A stretch of 64,000 nucleotides of DNA from Odobenus rosmarus divergens (Eukaryota; Chordata; Mammalia; Carnivora; Odobenidae): contig NW_004450302.1 in assembly GCF_000321225.1 (NCBI RefSeq), forward strand, positions 2,314,808 to 2,378,807. The letters are read 5' to 3'. Shown here in pieces: positions 40,001 through 50,800 of the stretch. Position 1 is the stretch's first letter, and every line of letters starts with the position of its first letter. The position numbers were made by a program, and so were the translations under genes. The notes beneath the pieces are model-generated. The model made no database searches, had not been told where the DNA came from, and worked only from the letters and a program-made list of their open reading frames with translations.

Positions 40001-43000
40001 AGTAACAATTACCTAGAGTTCTGTGTTTTCCCTTCATTGATTCAACAAATATTTATGCACCTAGTAAATACTAGGTTCTATTCTGGGAGCTTTCACAGCA
40101 GTGAAGAAAGCACTGCCCTGTGTGACTTACATTCTAGTGGGAGACACAGCAAACCATTAAATGTGTGGTATTTTAGGTGGCAATGGGCATCATGAAGAAA
40201 AATACAGTTAGGTGAGGTACACAAAGAGGAGGAAGCCGGTAGCTCATAGAGAGTGGCCAGAGCAGCCGTCCCTCATGATGAGGTGATATGTGAGCATGAG
40301 CAGAGAGCTGGGAGGCTGTCTAGAGGGAAATGGTCCAGAGAGGGAGCAACCGGTACAGAAGGCCTGCGGCAGGAGCATGCTTTGGTTGTTGTAATAACAG
40401 GACAGAGTATGGAGGGAGACAGGGCGTAGGAAGCAATTCAGCTCCTGTTGGACCTGTGGGAGCTAGTACATTTTGGACTTTCACCGTTAGTGGTATGAGA
40501 AACGAACCTGAGAGTTGAAGCAGAAGAATATGACTGGATGTATTCAGCTGTGTGAAAACCAGACTGGAGTCAGGAGGCAAGAGAAAGGAGCAGGGAGATA
40601 AGTTACAAAGCTGTTTCAGTAGTCCAGTTGAGGCACTGGCTACAGCTCACACTTGTAGGTGGTAAATTCTGTGGATGTTTTGAAGGTAGACCTGAACCTA
40701 TTTGGTGGTGGACTGGCTGCAGTGGAGTAAAAGCAGCCCCCACATTCAGGCCTGAAGGAGTGAAGTTGCCATCTACAGGAGTGGGGAAGGCTGCCATAGA
40801 AGCATGCTGGGGGCAGAGGCAGTCAGGAGTTGGGTTTTGGACTTGGGAAATGGAAGGTCCTTTTAGACACCCTGGTGGAGAGTATCATGCCTAGAGGTCT
40901 AGGCGGAATAAATCCATTTAGTGTGTAGATGGTATTTATAGCCATGAGACTGGATGAGATCATGCAGGGCTTGAATGTAGGTGCAGAGAAGAAAGGTCTG
41001 AGGACTAGGTCCTAGGTGAGGCTAGGATTTGGAAATTGGGTGGAAGAGGAGCAATCAGCTGGGGAGACTGACTGACCAGTGAGTGAGTTGGGAGAGTCAG
41101 GAGGGAGGAGATGTCCCGGAAGGAGAGTTATCCACATGACACATGCAGCTCTGAGTCAGGCAAGATAAAGGAGAATTGAGGATTACATTGGCAGATTTTG
41201 TGGAGTGGTGGAGACCAGTTTTGTGTTCTCCGGACTAGGAGTAGGGGAAAAGGAGACAGCACACTTAGACAACTTTTTAAAGGAGTTTTGCTGAAAGGGG
41301 GTAGTCTGGAGTGGAGGCATTTTTTTAATCAAGTGGGAGATTTTATAACATGTTCTTGTGCTGATAACAGTGATGCATGAGTAATAGAAAACTTCGTGAT
41401 GTGAAAGAGAGGGGAGTAGTAGCTGAGCAATGGCCAGTGATGGAAAGGAGTCGGGGTCCAGGGGAGGAGGTGGCTTTAGACAGGAGCACAGATCCCAGAA
41501 ACAAGACAGGAGAGGTATGTGAAGACAGATTCAGGCAAATTAGTGGATGTTCTTCATTTTCATGGTGAAAATATGTAAAACTTTTGGGCTCAAACACAGC
41601 TTTATGAAATAGGGAGAATGTCTTTAGCTTTCTAGTTTTATAGATGGAAGAGTCAAAACGGCAAAATAACAAAACGTTGTCTTGCATCACATAGCAAGTC
41701 AGTACCAGAGCCGGAATTATAAATTGGTTCTTCACTAATGTCCTCTTGTCTTATCTATTGATCTCCTGTGGTTTTCTTAAACTTACTTTTTACTGAGTTA
41801 TGATTTAAATGTAGCAAGGTGCACATAAATTTAAATGTTACAGTTCAGTGACTTTTGACAAATGCATACACCTAAGGAGGTTACCTTGGGGCCCCGTCCC
41901 GGTCAGTCCCTGCCACTCAGGTGCCCCCTACCCGTCCCATGCAGGCAAACACTGTTCTGCCTTCTTTCACCCTACATTAATATTACCTCTTCTAGAACTT
42001 TATGTAAATGGAATCCTAATATATATTCTGTTCTTCTATCTGGCTTCTCTCGCTCAGTATAATGCTTAAGATACATCCAGTGTGTTCATTCCTTTTTATT
42101 GCTTAGTAGTATTCATTGTATGAATATACCATGACTTATCTGTCCATTTTGGTATTGCAGTTGATCGTTGCTGGTGTTAACTTCTTTTTTTTGAGATATA
42201 ATCAGTATATCATAAAATGGACCTTTTTAAAGTATACAACTGAGTCTTTTTTAGTTTGTTCACAAGGTTGCACAACTATCACCACTATCTAATTCCAGAA
42301 CAGTTTCTTTAGCCTCAAAAGAAACTGCATACCCATTGGCAGTCACTCCCCATTCCCTGGCAACCCCCGTCCCTGGCAACCACTAATCTGCTTTCTGTCT
42401 CTATGGATTTGCCTACTCTGGGCATTTCATATCAGTGGGCTCATACCCCATGTAGCCTTTCGTGTCTCGCATTTTTCACTTAGCAGAATATTTCCAAGGT
42501 ACATCCATTTTGCACTGTATATCAATACTGCATTCCTTTTACAGCTGAGTAATATTCTATTGTATGGGCGTACCACATTTTGTATATTCATCACTTGATG
42601 AATGTTTGGATGGTTTCTACTTGACAGTTGTGAATACTGCTATGAACATGTGTGTACAAGTTTTTGTGTGGACAAAATGCTTTCATTTCCCTTGGGTATA
42701 TACCTAAGAGTAGAATTGCTGGATCATATGGTAACTCTGTGTTTAACCTCTTTAGGAATTACCAGGTTGTTTTTCAAAGTGGCCACAGTTTACGCTCCCA
42801 CCAGCAATGTATGAGGATTCTAATTTCTCCATGCTTGTTATTATCTTTTTCAGTCATCCTAGTGGGTGTAAAGTGGCATCTCATTGTGGTTTTGATTTGC
42901 ATTTCCCTAATGACCAGTGTTGAACATCTCTTTATGTGCTTATTGCGCATTTACACATCTTTGGAGTAAAGAGATCCATCAGAGGTTGATTTTTAAATCT

Positions 43001-44765
43001 AAGATTTCAATTTATTATACACAGCATACTGGTTCTGTATGTGACCTTTCTCTGAATCTTGGGTCAAAACTGCAAGACCTAAGCCTGTTCCTTTCACATA
43101 TAATCCTTAGCAGTATAATTACCTAGGTGGAGTGAACATTTAATAAATTCAGATCAATGGCATTTGTAGACAAAGTCAATGAATTTATTTATCTAGTCTG
43201 TTTAGCACTTCATTTCACTCTTATGATTTGAATAATGTAAATCAGGTGTTCTCTCAAATACTAAGGTAATTGATTGTTCAAGATGGTAGACATAATATGA
43301 CACAATTTATAAGATAGCCAGGTGGCATATTTGTGAAAACAGGATTTTTAAGCAGTTTCATGTCTCTTTTACTTCTTAATCAGGTCATCTAGATGCACTC
43401 CTGAGGGGCTTGGTTCTGGGCAAACTAGGAAAAGCGGGACATAAGGCAACGTTAGAAGAAGCCCGTCGTCGGTTTAAGGACCATGTAGAAGGGAAACAGA
43501 TTCTCTCCGCTGATCTCAGGAGTCCTGTAGGTTTTCATGAAAATAACCTTGATTTCTAAGCGACTGCATCATTATGTGTATAGTATGGAATGTATTTAAT
43601 GGTAACCAAAAATGACCTAAGTACTGACCCACAAGTCATGTCTGACTCTGATTTAATAGGTGCCATTTAGGTGGTTTGTAGCCAACTTCTCCTTTGTTTA
43701 AAGTTTCTCAGACCACACTCTGGGGCTGAAAGGTGATCATCAGTGCACATTTCCCTGAGAGAGCTGGTGTGAGCTGCTGTTACTTACTACATGCTGTCTA
43801 CCTTGCTGGTTTTCAATGTGGGCTCTAAGCTCTTTGCCACAATTTGTAATGTAACATCCACACACAGCTGTTTATAAGTTTTTTGACTCGCTTTATGTCT
43901 TAACATTGGACTATTTGGAACAAGATACATTTAATCATATGCCTTCTTTTTTGTTCCTGTATTCTCTTGTAGGTCTATCTCACTGTTTTGAAGCATGGTG
44001 ATGGCACTACCTTAGACATTATGCTAAAAGTGAGTAAATTTGGAAAGGGCTCCCGTTTTCTGCTGTTGAACTTGAATTGACACAGAGATTATGAGCTTTA
44101 GGTGGTTAAAAGTCTGGGCAAAAGAAATACATGCATATATGCATATTGCAGGCAAAAACTAAGAAACTATGGGAGGGGCGCTTGGGTGGCTCAGTCCATT
44201 AAGCGTCTGACTCTTGATTTCAGCTCAGGTCATGATCTCAGGGTCATTAGATGGAGCTCCATGTTGGACTCTGCACTCGGCAGGGAGTCTGCTTAGGATT
44301 CTCTCTCTCTCTCCCTCAGCGCCACCCCCCCCAATTCTCTCTTTCTCTCTCTCAAAAAGAAAAGAAACTATGGGAGAAATATATAATGTCTTCTTCATGT
44401 ATACTACCAATACGATGCCAAAAGTCATCGAATTTCTTCACTTTTTTATTTGTAAGTTTATGCATCTTAAATCTAAAAATTGAAATGTTCATTTTAACAT
44501 GTCAAGTTCTTAAAATTTTTTCCTTCAATGTAAACTTACTAAGGTACTTCCCATTTTAAAGAAAACATTTGTGTCTGTGCTTAGAAAGAGGATAGATGGG
44601 GGCGCCTGGGTGGCTCAGTCGTTAAGCGTCTGCCTTCGGCTCAGGTCATGATCCCAGGGTCCTGGGATCGAGTCCCGCATTGGGTTCCCTGCTCTGTGGG
44701 AAGCCTGCTTCTCCCTCTCCCTCTGCCTGCCGCTCTGCCTGCTTGTGTTCCCTCTCTCTGTCAAG

Positions 44766-44810
<45 letters not shown>

Positions 44811-47800
44811 GATAGATAGAACTTTAAAAAACGGGGGGGATAGATGATCAGGTGTCTCAAGAGTTTGAGCTTCCAGTGCCTTTTATGAATGGACAGGAAA
44901 TGACGTGACCTGCCTGCATCGCCTCCATAGTTTTCCCAGGGTAGTTGGCATGTAATTAAACTCTAATACTACCACTGTGGGACAAGCGCTGTCTCCAGTC
45001 CCTGTCCATGTGGTTATCGATCTAAGAAATAACTTGACTATTCTGGTTGCACTGGAGATGGAGGGAGCTGAATCTATTACCATCAAATAAAATGTGCAAA
45101 ATGTGCCTAAGTCAAACCTTATGTAAAGCCCATTCATTTAAAAACCTGCACTTAGGGGGGAATAAACAAAACAGGAATGGGATATACTTTATTACTTCCA
45201 TCTTTAATGGATTAAGAACACTTTCCTGATCTCAAGGGGATCAGAATTACAGATCTAATTTCTAGTATTTAGTTTTTGTTTTTGTTTTTTTAAAGATTTT
45301 ATTTATTTATTTGACAGAGACAGCGAGAGAGGGAACACAAGCAGGGGGAGTGGCAGAGGGAGAAGCAGGCTTCCTGCGGAGCAGGGAGCCCAATGCGGGG
45401 CTCAATCCCAGGACCCTGGGATCATGACCCGAGCCGAAGGCAGACGCTTAACAACTGAGCCACCCAGGCGCCCCTCTAGTATTTAGTTTTAAACAAATCC
45501 TGTTTAAATGATTAGAATAGTTTGAAAAATATAAACTTTAAGAAACTCAAAATATGCCATTTTAACTACTGATCTTGTACAAGAGTTTCCTTCTAATAAT
45601 ATAAAAATTATACTTTGGGTTTACCTTTCAATTAAATGACATTGAGGTCCCTTCTCATTCTTAGTATTCTGTGAACCTGTGCACTATAAATCATGTATTT
45701 CTTTGCAGATGAAATCAAGTATTTGTGGATTTTGTCTTTTCCATAAAAGTATGGAACAAAATAGGGGTTCTAGAATTCTCATGACAGATAACTTTGACAT
45801 TTTCATGTCCTGTCATGCTTCAAAGAACTTACACTAGTACTAGTATGTATATTTAATAAGTGTTTGCATCTGTTAACGCAAGGGAGCTGACTGTAATTCT
45901 GCTTTACTATAGGAAGAGCTCTAATGAAGGCCAAATTAGGTTTCTTCAAGAAACCAGTTGATGGGAGATGAGGAGGATTGTTTTCTGTTGGTAATTTAGG
46001 AATAATGAGACAGGATAAAAAAATATGTGTATTTTATTTCAAAGTGTATTTGGAATGTGGTGTTATGGTGCCATCTAGTGGTCTAGTGTAACAGGTTCTC
46101 CTTGGGGAAAACAATGCTTCCTGAAAGCCAGTGTTCAGTCAGGCCTTGAGTATTGGAGCTGAAAAGGACCAAAGAAATTATCTGTCCACCCCACTCATTT
46201 TACAGATGGGGAACTGAGATCCAGAGAGGTTAAGGACTTAGTCAAGATCACACAGCTAGTTAGAGGCAAAACTGAGACTAGAACCCAGGTCTCCTGACTT
46301 CCTATTTATTTCACCACACTGCTCCTCAAAAGAGTCCAAAGGAAAGGAAGAGGAAACTGGGACCTGTGATGGGGTCTACAGACACTGGTCAGTATAGAAT
46401 CTTCAGTGGGAGAGAAGATCAACAGTCTATAGATTAAGTTGTCTTGGAGAGGCATCTCATATGCCCTTGTAATTCTAATTTTTTACATGTATAATAATGT
46501 TTTGCTTCTGATGATTAAAAAAAACTGGTATATTCACTATGGAAGATTTAGAGACTATAAAAGTATAAAGAAAATAAACTTACCTATAATTTAAAAAATT
46601 TTTAAAGGTCACAAAATAGGTATAAGATGATCTTATTTCCAATTTGGTAATATGTACATATCATAATAATTTAATTTTTTTTCTTTTTTTTTCCTAAAGA
46701 TTTTATTCATTTATTTGAGAGAGAGAGAGAGAGAGAGAGAACATGAGTGGGGGTGAGGGGCAGAGGGAAAGACAGAAGCAGACTTCCCACAGAGCAGGGA
46801 GCCCGACGCAAGGCTTGATCACAGGACCCTGAGATCGTGACCTGAGCTGAAGGCAGACACTTAACCAGCTGAGCTACCCAGGCTCCCCAATAATTTAATT
46901 TTTTCTTTATGCTTCTCTATTTTCCTAATTTTCTGCATTCGGCATGTGCTGATTTTGCAGTTGAAAAATGTGATGGTACAGAATCCCACTGATCAGAGAC
47001 TCATGAATTAATATTAACATTTATTTTTTACTATTAGAAATAAACTGATGACCTTCAATGGTATTAGTGATGATTAGTTTGTTCATCTAACATAGAACAT
47101 TAGTCAGACATCATACCCCTCAGATCTTGATGTTAAACTGCTCAGAACTGATGACAAGCCATTCACGTAGTACACACTTAATTTAATGACTTACTGTAAT
47201 GGCATAGGATAAATGTAGTGCCTGAATATCTTGAAAAGTATTATCTTTTGTTAATTTCATACCCTGCAATCTCAGCCAACGAGAATATAGAGCAAAAGTT
47301 TGGGAAAGAAGCTCATACAAGCATATGCGTAACTTCTAGGAGAGTTAACTATCTCTTTATTTTTTCATTGTAGCTTCACAAACAAGCAGATATGCAGGAA
47401 GAGAAAAACCGAATTGAAAGGGTCCTTGGGGCTACTCTTTCACCTGAATTGATTCAAAAAGTCCTCACGTTTGCACTTTCAGTAAGTTACAACAAAAACT
47501 GCTTATAGAGGGAATTGTAACCCACTGATCTGTGGCAAGTGCCTTTGATTCAGTATCCTCTAGATCTGCTTTAACCCTAAACTAAGTCTTCCTCTTAGTC
47601 TGGGGAAAATGAGTGGACTTTTGCTACTGACCTATATATCTCCTTCTAATGGTGAGAATCAGAATAGTTGGAAGCAGAAATAAACTGGAAAGCCTGTTTA
47701 TCCCTGTACCTATCTTCTGTCTCTTCCTTTCTTTACCCTGGAGGGACCCAAGCAAGTATCTGTCGAGTAGCCTGTTTGTACCTGTCTCAATGCTTCATTC

Positions 47801-50800
47801 TCAATTTGGCTCATCTTTAGGTTAAACAGTCTCCTCTTTGGTGGAAGCTTCTGGTCCCAGTTATTCCTAAAACAAGGAATGAGGGTCTTCAGTGTGATTA
47901 CTTGGGGACCTCAAAAGCATTTGCCATTCCTGCCCCAGAAGATGTTTTGAATACAGTAGATTTTTTGTTCTTTTTCTGTTTTTAGGAAGAGGTACGTCCA
48001 CAGGACACTGTATCAGTAATTGGTGGAGTGGCTGGAGGCAGCAAGCATGGAAGGAAGGCTGCTTGGAAGTTTATAAAAGACAACTGGGAAGAACTTTATA
48101 ATCGATACCAGGGAGGATTCTTAATATCCAGACTAATAAAGGTATGTGAAGATTTTTATTTTGAGTACCTCGTTTATCATGGATGTTATTTAGAGACATC
48201 CATGGTTCACTAGGCCTATAGACTATGGTCTTTGCTCTTCAAGAGTTTCTAAAGAAGGAAAGAGGGAGGGAGGGAGGAAGAGTTTCTTTAAATACTTATT
48301 AGCTTTATTAAAGGGCTTATCCATCACCCATCTTGCACCCTCTAGAATATTCTGAAGTTGGGAGAGAATGGAATGATTCATTTTTAGGAAAAATGGAATT
48401 TTGTTCCTAGCCTGTTTTAGTTGCATTTACTGTTTAAACTGTTGTGTTTTTTTCAGCTATCAGTTGAGGGATTTGCAGTTGATAAAATGGCTGGAGAGGT
48501 TAAGGTAAGCAAAGTGCTATTTACTTTTTACTTTTCAAGGTAGTAAGTAAAAACACTAATGAGTCAAATTGTAATCATACAGTGTTGGGTCATGCTGTAT
48601 TTATCCTTGTTTTTGCTTGGGAAAAGACAGCTTGGGTTGTGTCTTTAATGCTCGAAGAATTTGGGGTTGGAATCATCTTTGAGGGCATTGAAATATGGCT
48701 GAAAGAACCTGAAACTTGGAATCAGTCAATCTGAGTAGAAATCCGTGCCCTGCCCTATTAGCTATGTGACTTCAAGCAAGTTTTTTGTTTTTGTTTTTTT
48801 TTAAGATTGGTCTTTTTTTTTTTTTAAGATTTTATTTATTTATTTATTTGAGAGAGAGAGAGAGAATGAGAGATAGCACGAGAGGGAAGAGGGTCAGAGG
48901 GAGAAGCAGACTCCCCGCTGAGCAGGGAGCCCGATGTGGGACTCGATCCCAGGACTCCAGGATCATGAGCTGAGCCGAAGGCAGTCGCTTAACCAACTGA
49001 GCCACCCAGGCGCCCTTCAAGCAAGTTTTTAACCCCTATGAGCTCCCTATGTCTCCTCATCCATAAAATGAGATGATAATAAGATTGTTATTTAGAGTAA
49101 TTAACATAGTGGGATGGAAGGGAGTAGTAGGTCCTTTATAATTTTTTCCTTTCTAATAACCTTCCTAGATCTGCCATATGCAGAGGGAGACAAGATGGCT
49201 ATGTAGTACTCTCCTCTTAGCCTTTACAAAGGTCAGTAGTCAGTTAAGTGGTAAAGTTCAGCATTTGAGGAACAAATCTACACTGATTAGGAAAATCTTA
49301 ACTTCAGGGGCACCTGGGTGCCTCAGTCGTTGGGCATCTGCCTTCGGCTCAGGTCAGGATCCCAGGGTCCTGGGATCGAGCCCCACATCGGGCTCCCTGC
49401 TCCGCGGGAAGCCTGCGTCTCCCTCTCCCACTCCCCCTGCTTGTGTTCCCTCTCTCGCTGTGTCTCTCTCTGTCAAATAAATAAATAAAATCTTAAAAAT
49501 AAATAAAGAGATACTTGATTCTGGAGAATATTTTTTAAAAAATCTTAACTTTAAGCCTTCCATTGCATTTAACTGTGAAGTACCTTTGAAATGTCATTTT
49601 CACCTTCATCTTCTTGAGGGCAGTGGGGTTATGAGGCATAAATTTGGAAGTTCTGAGAGCTATAGTGTTGTTTCATTCACTCTGCAAACCATTTTACGAA
49701 TAGGATTTTAAGAATTCAGATCTTGAGAAAACAGTGAAAGACTTGCTCTCTGCCTTCATTTAGTTTACATAGTATATTGTGCAAACAGTTCCTTTATTGT
49801 AAAGGATATAAGTACTCTGAAGGAGAAGTACATATACAGGTTTTGGAGGGGAAGGGCAGTGAGTGGCCGAGCTGAGGCTGGTTAAGATAGGTAGAGGTCA
49901 GACCGTGGAAGGCCTTGTAGGCTGTATGAACATTTTCCTAAGAGTGGAAAGCCCTTGAATTGCTTATAAACAGTGAGTTGATGTGATTTTTGTGATAAAA
50001 ATTTCAGTCTGGCTGCAGTGTGGAGAATAGTGTGGAATAGGGAAGAGAAGATGTTGGGATGCTAACTCTCCAAGCGAGAATGATAAAGTAGCTTGGGGGA
50101 AAGGGAGTAATGAAATTGAGGGGGCCTGATTTTGTTAATCTTTAGTTCAACAAATATTTACTGAGTGGCTTCTCTGTGTTGTGAACATACCTGGCAGAGG
50201 AAGAAGGAAGAGTCGAGGAGGATTCCCAGGTTTCTTTTATGTAAATGGTAGTGCTATTTGTTGAGATGGAGTGAGGGGAAGTCCTGTATCTTACTCAGGC
50301 CCTAAGGAGCCTTGGAGCAGGGGCCATTGTCATCTGTGTAAACAAAATAAGGTTATTGATTTCCAAAAGTTCTAGACTTAATCTGATGAATTAGTCATTC
50401 TCTCTTTTACGCCTGTGATGACTAGTTCAAAGACCCCCATCCTTTTGCTGGTTGGTATTTAAGAGAGAGAGAGAGAGACAGAGTGAGAGAGAGTGGGGGA
50501 GGGGCAGAGGGAGAGAGAGAATCTCAAGCAGAGTCCCCAGTGAGCCTGGAGCCTGACTCGGGGCTTGGTCCCGGGGCCCCGAATCATGACCTGAGCTGAA
50601 ATCAAGAGTGGGACGCTTAACTGACTGAGCCACCCAGGCGCCGCAAGAGTTGCTTTGTTTTCTGTGAAACTTGGCATACTTCATTAGAAAATAGTTTATT
50701 GCATCTTTAATCAATAAGCTTTGTGATAAATTATAATAAACTCAGAAGTAGTCTTGTATGAAAAATGTGAGTCTATGGAGCAGTAATCAAAGCTTTGTGG

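Noticed and set aside
40320..40900. Overlapping ORFs of 60-88 codons on both strands
   Set aside because: They fall in an old L2-like repeat with no recognisable protein and no splice context.
41343..41735. 130-codon reverse ORF
   Set aside because: Composition and position fit a dispersed repeat and intron DNA; no family match and no start context.
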